A stretch of 47,822 nucleotides of DNA from Alkalihalobacillus bogoriensis ATCC BAA-922 (GTDB lineage: Bacteria > Bacillota > Bacilli > Bacillales > Bacillaceae_F): NCBI RefSeq assembly GCF_000621445.1, contig NZ_JHYI01000036.1:1-47822 (forward strand). Reading direction: 5' to 3'. Made by a program: the position numbers and the translations under genes. The notes under the pieces were generated by a model. The model had not been told where the DNA came from. It did no database searches and saw only the letters and a program-made list of their open reading frames with translations. Position 1 is the first letter of the stretch; each line of letters opens with the position of its first letter. Of the stretch, positions 1 through 12,981 are shown piece after piece.

Positions 1-1
1 A

Positions 2-223
2 ATGATATTTGATAGGCATGCAAATCTAAAGTATCGATATGGGAACCGAAAATTCTGGTGCACAGGTTTCTATGTGGATACAGTAGGAAGAAATAAAAAG
101 GTGATTGAAGAATATATAAGAAACCAAATACAAGATGATATAGTCGCGGAACAACTAAGCTTGTTAGAGTATGTGGATCCGTTCACAGGGGAAGAAATAA
201 AGCGGAAAAAGAAAGTGAGATAG
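2..223 (+). CDS. tnpA: IS200/IS605-type TnpA transposase, C-terminal part (partial)
   Basis: The 73 visible codons match the C-terminal half of Y1 (HUH) single-strand transposases of the IS200/IS605 family. The stretch KYRYGNRKFWCTGFYVDTVG has the usual spacing of the catalytic tyrosine helix (GFYVDTVG), and VIEEYIRNQ follows as in the family. The N-terminal half with the HUH metal site lies off the left edge, so the first ATG here is not the true start. These enzymes cut and rejoin single-stranded ends marked by subterminal hairpins; a suitable hairpin lies about 100 bases downstream. Activity cannot be judged from a partial copy. Confidence 0.85.
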   Translation: MIFDRHANLKYRYGNRKFWCTGFYVDTVGRNKKVIEEYIRNQIQDDIVAEQLSLLEYVDPFTGEEIKRKKKVR

Positions 224-295
224 GCCTTTAAGGTCTGGCCAGTGAAAGTAGTACAATTGGCGAACCATTCAGTAGCCCTTTAGGGCTTGGTCAGT
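222..295 (+). repeat. Two imperfect 22-nt repeats inside the IS right end
   Basis: AGGCCTTTAAGGTCTGGCCA (222-241) and AGCCCTTTAGGGCTTGGTCA (274-293) are related direct repeats, each followed by GT and each able to fold as a small hairpin (AGGCC/GGTCT, AGCCC/GGGCT). They lie between the transposase stop and the end hairpin. A role in strand recognition is possible but unproven. Confidence 0.5.
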
Positions 296-400
296 AACAA
301 AGGCTTTCAGCCGCAGAACAAACCACCCGTTCACACGGGTGGTTTTGATTTCAGATACCTCCTCCATTATTTGGGTTAAAATTAGTGGCTCATCGTAAAG

Positions 401-421
401 TAACGGAACCAATGTCCGTAA
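401..421 (-). repeat. Solo unit of the four-hairpin repeat family
   Basis: This 21-mer carries ACGGAACCAATGTCCGTAA and matches the fourth unit of the elements at 10387, 17231 and 34658. The other three units are absent; where unit 3 should lie (about 350-370) the IS right end begins instead. The simplest reading is an element truncated or interrupted by the IS. Confidence 0.6.
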
Positions 422-561
422 AGTTCTACCCTTAGTGTTACCATTCTATAGAAGACTTGATCAGCGTGACAGCAGTCTCAGATTCTCGTTAAAATGGCCT
501 GTTTCTTCTCCTCTTTTCTTTCCGTAATTATTAAGTTATCGTAACAAAAATTTGCAGATAC
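422..561. other. Intergenic stretch, nothing recognised
   Basis: There is no convincing ORF, RNA gene or terminator between the solo repeat unit and the ganR promoter. The sequence is mixed in composition with a pyrimidine-rich run near 507-530. Confidence 0.5.
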
Positions 562-607
562 TTGACTTTTTTCGAAAATGAAGTAAAATTTAGTAAAATA
601 TTTTACT
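562..607 (+). promoter_or_regulatory. ganR promoter with overlapping GanR palindrome
   Basis: TTGACT (562-567) and TAAAAT (584-589) are spaced by 16 bp. The perfect 16-bp palindrome AGTAAAATATTTTACT (592-607) begins just after the -10 box, at the expected transcription start. The half-site AGTAAA...TTTACT recurs before ganS. Autorepression by GanR is therefore likely, by inference from position and from the LacI family habit. Confidence 0.7.
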
Positions 608-617
608 TAAAAAGTAG

Positions 618-1635
<1,018 letters not shown>

Positions 1636-1637
<2 letters not shown>

Positions 1638-1662
1638 ACGCCTGTGCGGCGTTTTTTTTTTT
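1636..1662 (+). terminator. Terminator of ganR
   Basis: The stem AAACGCC (1636-1642) and GGCGTTT (1648-1654) has a TGTGC loop and runs into about eleven consecutive T. It overlaps the ganR stop codon. Confidence 0.9.
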
Positions 1663-1714
1663 GTGCGTAAAAATGAATATTAGGCAAAAATATGTCTAGT
1701 AAATTAATTTTGTA

Positions 1715-1744
1715 AACTTTTTTACTTGAATGAGTAAAAAAGTT
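1715..1744 (+). promoter_or_regulatory. GanR operator before ganS
   Basis: A perfect 12-bp inverted repeat, AACTTTTTTACT (1715-1726) and AGTAAAAAAGTT (1733-1744), with a 6-bp spacer. It shares the AGTAAA/TTTACT half-site with the ganR palindrome at 592-607 and ends two bases before the ganS -35 box. A further half-site TTTACT occurs at 1778-1783. Confidence 0.7.
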
Positions 1745-1745
1745 G

Positions 1746-1774
1746 TTTACATGTTTTCTCCTAGGTGCTATATT
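1746..1774 (+). promoter_or_regulatory. Sigma-A promoter of the ganSPQA operon
   Basis: TTTACA (1746-1751), a 17-bp spacer and TATATT (1769-1774), the latter preceded by an extended TGC. The predicted start is near 1781, about 60 bases before the ganS start codon. Confidence 0.75.
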
Positions 1775-1781
1775 AAATTTA

Positions 1782-1795
1782 CTAAAGCGTTTACA
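1782..1795 (+). promoter_or_regulatory. cre-like CcpA site before ganS
   Basis: CTAAAGCGTTTACA matches 12 of 14 positions of the consensus TGWAARCGYTWNCW; the first two bases differ. It lies just downstream of the predicted start, a repressing position. Carbon catabolite repression of the gan genes is expected from Bacillus. Confidence 0.6.
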
Positions 1796-1840
1796 GAAAA
1801 ACGTTTTACTCTACTAACCAATTTGAAGGGGTGTCAAACA

Positions 1841-3127
1841 ATGAAAAAGCATAAAAAATATGTTGGCATTTTAGGTGCAATTGCGTTAAGTTTGTCTCTA
1901 GCCGCTTGCGGACCTCAAGATAGTGGTTCTGAAGGCACTGAGCCGAAAGAAGCGCCAAAAAGCAACAACGAGTATGATTTACTTGTATGGGAAGATATTG
2001 AAAAAGCAGATGGTATTCGTGAGGCTATTGCAAAGTTTGAAGAAGAACATGATGTAACTGTTCGAATCGTGGAAAAACCATATGCACAACAAATTGAAGA
2101 TTTACGTCTTGACGGACCAGCTGGAACAGGCCCAGATGTTTTAACAATGCCTGGTGATCAAATTGGAACAGCGGTAACAGAAGGATTATTAAAAGAGCTT
2201 TCTGTAGGGGAAGATGTTCAATCTATCTTTACAGAAGTCGCGATGGAATCACAAACAGTTAATGGTAGTGTTTACGGATTGCCTAAAGCTGTTGAAACGA
2301 CAATGCTTTTCTATAACAAAGATTTAATTGCTGAGGAAGATGTACCAACTACATTAGAAGGATGGTATGAGCATTCAAAAGAAGTAACAGATGGAAGTCA
2401 GTTTGGATTTTTAGCTTTATTTGACCAAATTTACTATGCCAATAGCGTATTGAGTGGATATGGTGGATATATCTTTGGAAAAGATGCAGAAGGAAACTTT
2501 GACCCGAGCGATGTTGGTTTAAATAACGAAGGAGCAATTGAAGGAGCACAAGAAATTCAAAAGTTTTATAGTGAAAAGCTCTTCCCATCCGGAATTATCG
2601 GGGAGCAAGGAATTAATGTGCTAGAGTCATTGTTTACAGAAGGAAAGGCAACAGCTGTAATTTCTGGTCCATGGAATGTAGAGCCATTTGAAAGAGCAGG
2701 AGTTAATTACGGTGTTGTAAAACTACCTGAATTAGCAAACGGTGAAAACATGAGTTCGTTTGTTGGGGTAAAAAGTTATAATGTAAGTTCATATTCTAAA
2801 AACGCAGAGCTAGCTGAGCAATTAGTGATTTTCCTAACAAATGAAGAAAACTCAAGAACACGCTATGAAGTAACAAAAGAAGTACCAGCTGTACAAGCAT
2901 TAGCAAATGACCCTGTTGTTGCTGAAAGTGAAGCAGCACAAGCAGTTGCAGAACAATCTCAATTTGCTGAATTAACGCCTAACATTCCTGAAATGAATGA
3001 AGTTTGGTCTCCGACTGATGCAGCTCTTCAAACAATTGCAACGGGTAAATCACAACCAGAAGAAGCATTAAACCAGGCTGTAACGATCATAGAAGGACAA
3101 ATTGAAGCGAAGCATGGTGGGCGATAA
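1841..3127 (+). CDS. ganS: GanS, galactan-oligosaccharide ABC transporter binding lipoprotein
   Basis: A 428-residue family 1 solute-binding protein of the MalE type. It starts with a lipoprotein signal, MKKHKKYVGILGAIALSLSL, followed by the lipobox AAC with the lipidated cysteine at residue 23. The acidic linker GSEGTEPKEAPKSNN follows, then the two-lobed binding fold. The start at 1841 is preferred to the upstream in-frame GTG or ATG because it has GAAGGGGTG just before it and gives a proper signal peptide; the longer frame would begin inside the promoter. It captures galacto-oligosaccharides released from galactan outside the cell and delivers them to GanPQ. No ATPase gene is in the operon, so the shared ATPase MsmX or a relative elsewhere probably powers import. 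Confidence 0.93.
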   Translation: MKKHKKYVGILGAIALSLSLAACGPQDSGSEGTEPKEAPKSNNEYDLLVWEDIEKADGIREAIAKFEEEHDVTVRIVEKPYAQQIEDLRLDGPAGTGPDVLTMPGDQIGTAVTEGLLKELSVGEDVQSIFTEVAMESQTVNGSVYGLPKAVETTMLFYNKDLIAEEDVPTTLEGWYEHSKEVTDGSQFGFLALFDQIYYANSVLSGYGGYIFGKDAEGNFDPSDVGLNNEGAIEGAQEIQKFYSEKLFPSGIIGEQGINVLESLFTEGKATAVISGPWNVEPFERAGVNYGVVKLPELANGENMSSFVGVKSYNVSSYSKNAELAEQLVIFLTNEENSRTRYEVTKEVPAVQALANDPVVAESEAAQAVAEQSQFAELTPNIPEMNEVWSPTDAALQTIATGKSQPEEALNQAVTIIEGQIEAKHGGR

Positions 3128-3142
3128 CGAATAAACAGTGGT

Positions 3143-3204
3143 GGTGCCAGCCGGAGTCGGTTTTGGCACCATTCATCTATAACGACACCATTCCATGTCG
3201 TTAT
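3143..3204 (+). promoter_or_regulatory. Tandem stem-loops between ganS and ganP
   Basis: The first stem is GGTGCCA (3143-3149) with TGGCACC (3164-3170). The second is a perfect 9-bp stem, ATAACGACA (3179-3187) with TGTCGTTAT (3196-3204). Neither has a T-run, so they look like mRNA-stabilising or processing hairpins that keep binding-protein message in excess over permease message, as known for other binding-protein operons. That role is inferred. Confidence 0.65.
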
Positions 3205-3222
3205 CTTAAATGAGGTGAAAAG

Positions 3223-4479
3223 ATGCAACATCGTAAATTGGCTTTAATATTATCGATTATTCCTGGAGGCGGCCAGTTTTATAATAAACAATGGGTAAAA
3301 GGGTCAGTGTTTCTTACTCTCGGTATCTCCTTTTTTGTCGTGTTTGGAGACCTTTTAAATATGGGATATTGGGGGCTAATGACTCTTGGAACAGAAGTCC
3401 CACGTGATAACTCTATTTTTCTATTAGCAGAAGGTATTATTGCCGTTATTGTGACAGTTTTTGGTCTTGGTTTCTACTATATAAACTTGCGTGATGCATA
3501 TAAAAACGGAAAGATGCGTGATCAAAACTTAAGATTAAGTTCGTTAAAAGAGCAATACCATCATTTAATTGAACAAGGTTACCCCTATGTTATTAGTGGT
3601 CCTTCTTTATTCATTTTGATTTTTGCTGTTATTTTTCCAATATTATTTAGTTTTGCTCTCGCATTTACAAACTATGATTTATATCACTCACCACCTGCAA
3701 ATTTAGCAGATTGGGTTGGGTTTCAAACATTTACTCAAATCTTTACCGTTGATATTTGGCGTTCAACTTTCTTTGATGTGTTAGGCTGGACCATTATTTG
3801 GACTCTTGTTGCGTCTACGCTCCAAGTTAGTCTTGGGATTTTCTTAGCTGTTTTAGTGAATCAAAAAGATCTTCGTTTTAAAAAGTTTTTTCGCACCGTA
3901 TTAATTTTACCTTGGGCAGTGCCTGGGTTTGTTACGATTCTTGTGTTTGCAGGATTGTTTAATGATAGTTTCGGAGCGATTAATACGGATATTTTAGCGG
4001 CATTTGGCATCGATCCTATACCATGGATGACAGATGCAAACTGGTCAAGAGTGGCGTTAATTTTAATGCAAGGTTGGCTAGGGTTTCCATATATTTTTAT
4101 CGTTACAACAGGTGTTCTTCAATCGATTCCAGATGATTTATATGAAGCAGCGACGATTGACGGAGCTTCTATCTTTTCGAAATTCCGTAATATTACGTTG
4201 CCATTAATTTTAATTGCAATGGCGCCTATTATTATTACTCAATATACGTTTAACTTTAATAACTTCAATATTATTTATCTATTTAATGGTGGTGGCCCTG
4301 CAATGCCAGGTTCAACTGCGGGAGGAACCGATATTCTTGTTTCGTGGATTTATAAATTAACACTGCAATCTAGTCAATATTCATTAGCCGCAGCGTTAAC
4401 TATTTTACTATCAGTGTTTGTAATTACGATTGCATTATGGCAATTTAGACGAACAAATTCATTTAAAGAGGGGGCGTAA
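3223..4479 (+). CDS. ganP: GanP, galactan-oligosaccharide ABC permease (MalF type)
   Basis: A 418-residue inner-membrane permease, the same length as Bacillus GanP. The N-terminal 100 residues form extra membrane segments (SIIPGGGQFYNKQWVKG, then two hydrophobic helices), followed by a cytoplasmic stretch and the MalF-like core. The ATPase-docking EAA loop is visible as YEAATIDGASIFSKF from about residue 307. GAGGTG lies 5 bases before the ATG. It pairs with GanQ to form the channel for oligosaccharides supplied by GanS. GanQ follows after 3 bases. Confidence 0.92.
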   Translation: MQHRKLALILSIIPGGGQFYNKQWVKGSVFLTLGISFFVVFGDLLNMGYWGLMTLGTEVPRDNSIFLLAEGIIAVIVTVFGLGFYYINLRDAYKNGKMRDQNLRLSSLKEQYHHLIEQGYPYVISGPSLFILIFAVIFPILFSFALAFTNYDLYHSPPANLADWVGFQTFTQIFTVDIWRSTFFDVLGWTIIWTLVASTLQVSLGIFLAVLVNQKDLRFKKFFRTVLILPWAVPGFVTILVFAGLFNDSFGAINTDILAAFGIDPIPWMTDANWSRVALILMQGWLGFPYIFIVTTGVLQSIPDDLYEAATIDGASIFSKFRNITLPLILIAMAPIIITQYTFNFNNFNIIYLFNGGGPAMPGSTAGGTDILVSWIYKLTLQSSQYSLAAALTILLSVFVITIALWQFRRTNSFKEGA

Positions 4480-4482
4480 GAA

Positions 4483-5334
4483 ATGCAAGGGAATATGAAA
4501 ACACATAAGTTCTTACGACTGTTCACCTCCTATTCGATTTTGTTCTTTGTCGTTGTTATTATTGTGTATCCACTCCTCTGGACGATTGGAGCTAGTTTTA
4601 ATCCTGGAAATAGCTTAGTGAGTACATCTATGATTCCGCAAAATCCAACGCTCGATCATTACCGAGAGCTGTTCGCGGGCAAAGAAAGTTTGCAGTATGG
4701 ACAGTGGTACTTAAATTCCTTAAAAATAAGTTTGTTTACGATGGTTGGAACATTAATTAGTGTTTCGTTTACTGCTTATGCATTTTCACGTTTCCGATTT
4801 AAAGGAAGAAAAAATGCGTTAATGTTGTTTTTACTATTGCAAATGATTCCACAGTTTTCGGCATTAGTCGCTTTGTTTGTATTAGCGCAAATGCTAGGAA
4901 TGGTAAACAGTCATTGGTTATTAATTTTGCTTTATATTGGTGGGCAAATTCCGATGAATACGTATTTAATGAAAGGATATATGGATTCGATTCCAATGGA
5001 CTTAGATGAAAGTGCGAAAATTGATGGTGCAAGTAATACTCGGATTTTTTGGCAAATTCTTTTACCACTATCAAAACCTATGCTTGCAGTTGTTGCAATG
5101 AATGGATTTACGGGTCCACTTGGAGATTTTGTGCTATCCTCAACAATTTTACGAACTCCTGAGGCATATACGTTACCAATTGGGTTATACAATTTAGTAA
5201 ATGATGTAATGGGAGCTAGCTATACGACATTTGCTGCCGGAGCAATCTTAATTAGTATTCCTATTGCGATTATCTTTTTAATGCTACAAAAATATTTCGT
5301 TTCAGGACTTACTGCGGGTGGAACAAAAGGATAA
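4483..5334 (+). CDS. ganQ: GanQ, galactan-oligosaccharide ABC permease (MalG type)
   Basis: A 283-residue MalG-type permease with six predicted membrane helices. The EAA loop reads LDESAKIDGASNTRIFWQIL around residues 174-193. The ribosome site GAGGGGG sits inside the last codons of ganP, three bases separate the two genes, and the lengths match the GanPQ pair of Bacillus, so translational coupling is likely. The C-terminal end FVSGLTAGGTKG is typical of MalG proteins. Confidence 0.92.
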   Translation: MQGNMKTHKFLRLFTSYSILFFVVVIIVYPLLWTIGASFNPGNSLVSTSMIPQNPTLDHYRELFAGKESLQYGQWYLNSLKISLFTMVGTLISVSFTAYAFSRFRFKGRKNALMLFLLLQMIPQFSALVALFVLAQMLGMVNSHWLLILLYIGGQIPMNTYLMKGYMDSIPMDLDESAKIDGASNTRIFWQILLPLSKPMLAVVAMNGFTGPLGDFVLSSTILRTPEAYTLPIGLYNLVNDVMGASYTTFAAGAILISIPIAIIFLMLQKYFVSGLTAGGTKG

Positions 5335-5369
5335 AAAAATGGGTAGTAAGGAAGGACAAGGAGAGAGCT

Positions 5370-10342
<4,973 letters not shown>

Positions 10343-10349
10343 TAAAGCT

Positions 10350-10386
10350 GCTCCAAAAGGTCTTTACCTTTTGGGGCTTTCTTTTC
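10350..10386 (+). terminator. Terminator of the gan operon
   Basis: The stem GCTCCAAAAGGT and ACCTTTTGGGGC has a CTTT loop and is followed by TTTCTTTTC. It lies directly behind ganB and abuts the four-hairpin repeat. Confidence 0.85.
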
Positions 10387-10571
10387 TAGCGGACATCGTT
10401 CCGCTAATAGGTTAAAAAAGATCGAATGTAAAGTCGTATCGGACATCTGTTCCGTTAATGTCGCAAATTGAGAGAGAAACTCTTTAATAATTGTTAAGTA
10501 GTGGAATAGATGTCCGTTAAAAAAATAAATACAGGCAAAATCTAGTGTCATAACGGAACAGATGTCCGATA
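10387..10571. repeat. Four-hairpin intergenic repeat, copy A
   Basis: Four 20-21-nt units lie at 10387-10406, 10437-10457 (forward), 10499-10519 and 10551-10571 (reverse). The consensus TAACGGACATCTGTTCCGTT plus A is itself an inverted repeat with a 7-nt loop. Unit 1 has perfect 7-bp arms, TAGCGGA/TCCGCTA. Unit starts are 50, 62 and 52 bases apart, almost the same as in the copies at 17231 and 34658. No ORF runs through it. Confidence 0.85.
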
Positions 10572-10681
10572 GCGAAAGCTTCCCTTGACTACACCGATAA
10601 CATAAAAGCACAAAACTTGATATCCCGGACTGAAAAGGGGAAAATAACAAGGAAATGAAGTTTCGGCTTAGGAGGCTCGTT

Positions 10682-11737
10682 ATGGAAATAGGTATTAGTA
10701 CATTTGTAGAGACAACTCCTGATGTGAAAACAGGTGAAGTCAAAAGTCATGCTGAACGAATACGAGAGGTCGTTGAAGAAATTATCCTTGCTGACGAAGT
10801 CGGGTTAGATGTATTTGGTGTTGGTGAGCATCATCGCCAAGATTTTGCTGCGTCAAATCCTGCGGTTATTTTAGCAGCGGCGGCCCCACAAACGAAACAA
10901 ATTCGGTTAACAAGTGCCGTTACCGTACTTTCTTCGGCTGATCCAGTTCGGGTATTTCAAGATTTTGCAACACTTGATGGGATTTCAAATGGACGAGCTG
11001 AGATTATGGCTGGGCGTGGTTCATTTATCGAATCGTTTCCGTTATTTGGGTATGACTTGAAAGATTATGATGAGTTATTTCATGAGAAATTAGAGCTTCT
11101 TTTAAAAATATGTGAATCAGAAAAAGTAACGTGGGAAGGGGAATTTCGCCCTGCGATTGAAAATCTCGGAATTTACCCACGTCCTGTTCAAGAGCCATTA
11201 CCTGTCTGGATTGGGAGTGGTGGAAATACACAATCAGTAATCAGAGCCGGGATGCTAGGTTTACCGCTTGTGCTTGCTATTATTGGAGGAAGTCCAGTTC
11301 AATTTGCGCCACTCGTGAAATTATATGAACGAGCAGCTCTCCAAGCTGGACATGACCCAACGAAGCTTCCTGTCGCTTCACATTCCCATGGTTTTGTGGC
11401 CGAAACGACAGAAGAAGCGGCTGAGAAATATTTTGCACCAACACAGCAAGTGATGAATAAGCTCGGACAAGAGCGAGGATGGGGGTATTATGACCGGGCA
11501 AGTTATGATGCGGCACGAAGCTTTGATGGTGCACTGTATGTTGGAGATGCTCAAACAGTCGCTGACAAAATTATTCATTTACGAAAACAAGTAGGAATTA
11601 CTCGCTTTATGCTCCACGTCCCTGTAGGCTCCATGCCGCATGATGATGTAATGAAATCAATTGAATTATTAGGAACAGAGGTTGCCCCTCGAGTTCGTGA
11701 AGAAGTTTCGAAATGGGAAATAGAAAAGGAAAGCTAA
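10682..11737 (+). CDS. LLM-class (luciferase-like) flavin-dependent oxidoreductase
   Basis: A 351-residue single-domain bacterial-luciferase-like barrel. Typical family stretches are visible: VFGVGEHHRQDFAASNPAVI near the N-terminus, IRLTSAVTVLSSADPVRVF, and IMAGRGSFIESFPLFGY. These proteins use FMN or F420; in Bacillaceae FMN is usual. The substrate cannot be told from sequence. AGGAGG at 10670-10675 sets the start at 10682 rather than the upstream in-frame ATG at 10655. The gene stands alone between repeat copy A and a bidirectional terminator, so context gives no pathway. Confidence 0.88.
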   Translation: MEIGISTFVETTPDVKTGEVKSHAERIREVVEEIILADEVGLDVFGVGEHHRQDFAASNPAVILAAAAPQTKQIRLTSAVTVLSSADPVRVFQDFATLDGISNGRAEIMAGRGSFIESFPLFGYDLKDYDELFHEKLELLLKICESEKVTWEGEFRPAIENLGIYPRPVQEPLPVWIGSGGNTQSVIRAGMLGLPLVLAIIGGSPVQFAPLVKLYERAALQAGHDPTKLPVASHSHGFVAETTEEAAEKYFAPTQQVMNKLGQERGWGYYDRASYDAARSFDGALYVGDAQTVADKIIHLRKQVGITRFMLHVPVGSMPHDDVMKSIELLGTEVAPRVREEVSKWEIEKES

Positions 11738-11743
11738 ATGAAG

Positions 11744-11774
11744 AAGGTATCCGAGAATGCTCGGGTACCTTTTC
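11744..11774. terminator. Terminator between the LLM oxidoreductase and the HD gene
   Basis: The stem AAGGTATCCGAG and CTCGGGTACCTT has an AATG loop and T-rich sequence follows. The genes converge here, and the stem also works on the reverse strand. Confidence 0.8.
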
Positions 11775-11782
11775 GTTATTTT

Positions 11783-12757
11783 TTAAATGATGGTAAAGTA
11801 ATATTGTCGTTGTAACGATCGAATGGATTCCAACAACTGATGTGACTCATGACAAAGGGAAGTGAGTGGAATCCCGTCTACTAACGGTGATTTATCATAC
11901 ACTTTTTTGACATCCACTGTTCTTGTATTTTCACCTGAGACTTGTTGTACTGATATTTTTTCAGGGTAAAACATAATAATAGAAAGGAAATCATGAATCA
12001 GTTGAACATGACTGCTTGCTAACAATTGTATGAGTTCTTGGTTTGTTAGCCCTTTGATGACAGAAAGTTCAACATGATGATGCATAGCATAAACTTTGAT
12101 TGCTTCCGCTAATAAAACGTCTAGCGCTAACAATGTAGGATGAAGAAAGTGCGTATGGTCGAAATGGATCGCTTCCATTATCGTCTTGGCTGTATCGATA
12201 TCTGCTTCAACATAATGGTGATGAAATGTAATTTTTCGTATGATTTCAGCAGGATGTTTCATTCGTTTTCCGAGCATATAAGAATCACGGAGGAAACTGT
12301 CTAAATGGTCAGCGCTTAAATTATATGTTTTATGTGAAAGCGGAGAATCCATATTTAAAATAGCAATAATTCGTAATGGGTCAAACCCATATGTTTGCAA
12401 AATAGAACCAATGGCTTCGTCTTTTATTAAGGACTCGGTTAAACCATGATGATTAAATCCTAATGTGCGTTCAACCGCATGTGAAAAAGGAAGATGTCCG
12501 ATATCATGAAGAAGAGCAGCGAGCCGTAGTTCTTCTTCTTTTTGAAAGAAGGTAGAAATAATTGTCCATACACCAAGTGTATGCTCAAATCGACTATGCT
12601 TAGCTGAAGTCGTGAAAGAACCTGTTCCATAATGGGAAAGGAATTTCAGTCGTCGTACGACAGGGGATTGTAGCAGGTCACTTTCCCACGGATAAATCTC
12701 GAATGTCGTTTGGTAAAATGGGTCAGTAAATTGATTTTTGTTGGCTACGATGTACAT
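11783..12757 (-). CDS. HD-domain phosphohydrolase (dGTPase/SAMHD1-like)
   Basis: A 324-residue HD-superfamily protein. The metal-binding signature is complete: His59 in HSRFEHTLGVW, His84-Asp85 in ALLHDIGHLPFSH, and a later Asp in SADHLDSFLRD. The order H...HD...D and the flanking text resemble YwfO and SAMHD1-like dNTP triphosphohydrolases, but the protein is shorter than YwfO, so the substrate (dNTP or another phospho-compound) is uncertain. The start at 12757 is supported by AAAGGAGG 7 bases upstream; the reading frame continues upstream through a leader hairpin and is not used. Transcription comes from a perfect-consensus promoter with an overlapping palindrome. Confidence 0.87.
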   Translation of the reverse strand: MYIVANKNQFTDPFYQTTFEIYPWESDLLQSPVVRRLKFLSHYGTGSFTTSAKHSRFEHTLGVWTIISTFFQKEEELRLAALLHDIGHLPFSHAVERTLGFNHHGLTESLIKDEAIGSILQTYGFDPLRIIAILNMDSPLSHKTYNLSADHLDSFLRDSYMLGKRMKHPAEIIRKITFHHHYVEADIDTAKTIMEAIHFDHTHFLHPTLLALDVLLAEAIKVYAMHHHVELSVIKGLTNQELIQLLASSHVQLIHDFLSIIMFYPEKISVQQVSGENTRTVDVKKVYDKSPLVDGIPLTSLCHESHQLLESIRSLQRQYYFTII

Positions 12758-12782
12758 AAATTTTCCTCCTTTACAACGGAAA

Positions 12783-12822
12783 GGACCGGCTTCATATCCT
12801 GTTAAAGATACGAAACCGGCCC
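12783..12822 (-). promoter_or_regulatory. Leader stem-loop of the HD gene
   Basis: On the minus strand GGGCCGGTTTCGTATC pairs with GATATGAAGCCGGTCC over 16 bp, allowing three G-U pairs, with an 8-nt loop. It ends about 10 bases before the ribosome site AAAGGAGG. There is no T-run, so it looks like a 5' UTR structure acting on translation or stability rather than a terminator. Confidence 0.65.
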
Positions 12823-12866
12823 ATATTTGAGAGTGGCATGCAACCACGGTTTATCAGCCCGTAAAA

Positions 12867-12904
12867 TATATGTAAAATTATACATATAAATTAGTATCTG
12901 TCAA
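12867..12904 (-). promoter_or_regulatory. Consensus sigma-A promoter of the HD gene with overlapping palindrome
   Basis: On the minus strand TTGACA (12904-12899) and TATAAT (12882-12877) are both perfect, spaced 16 bp. The inverted repeat TATATGTA (12867-12874) and TACATATA (12881-12888), spacer AAATTA, covers the -10 box and start. A repressor site is inferred; the neighbouring ROK regulator is one candidate ligand. Confidence 0.75.
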
Positions 12905-12921
12905 TCAATATAATCGATACT

Positions 12922-12949
12922 TTGCTATTTTAGTGGAAATCGCTATACT
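12922..12949 (+). promoter_or_regulatory. Promoter of the ROK regulator gene
   Basis: TTGCTA (12922-12927) and TATACT (12944-12949) are separated by 16 bp. The start codon is 32 bases downstream of the -10 box. Confidence 0.6.
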
Positions 12950-12981
12950 AGAGCTATTATCGAAGTGTAGTAGGTGATGAA

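Larger units (their letters stand above)
1..350 (+). mobile_element. Right end of an IS200/IS605-family insertion sequence
   Basis: The transposase end is followed by about 100 noncoding bases and then a perfect 10-bp hairpin, AACCACCCGT (321-330) and ACGGGTGGTT (335-344) with a TCAC loop. Such a stem is typical of the right end that TnpA recognises. The exact end is not visible; about 345-350 is inferred from the hairpin. The left end is outside the window. Confidence 0.7.

Noticed and set aside
1730-1840. Longer GanS beginning at 1730
   Set aside because: It would translate through the operator, the promoter and the leader, and would bury the lipoprotein signal peptide.
12486-12505. AAGATGTCCGATATC inside the HD gene resembles the four-hairpin repeat unit
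   Set aside because: It encodes the conserved HDIGHLPF motif on the minus strand and has no inverted-repeat arm, so it is coincidence.
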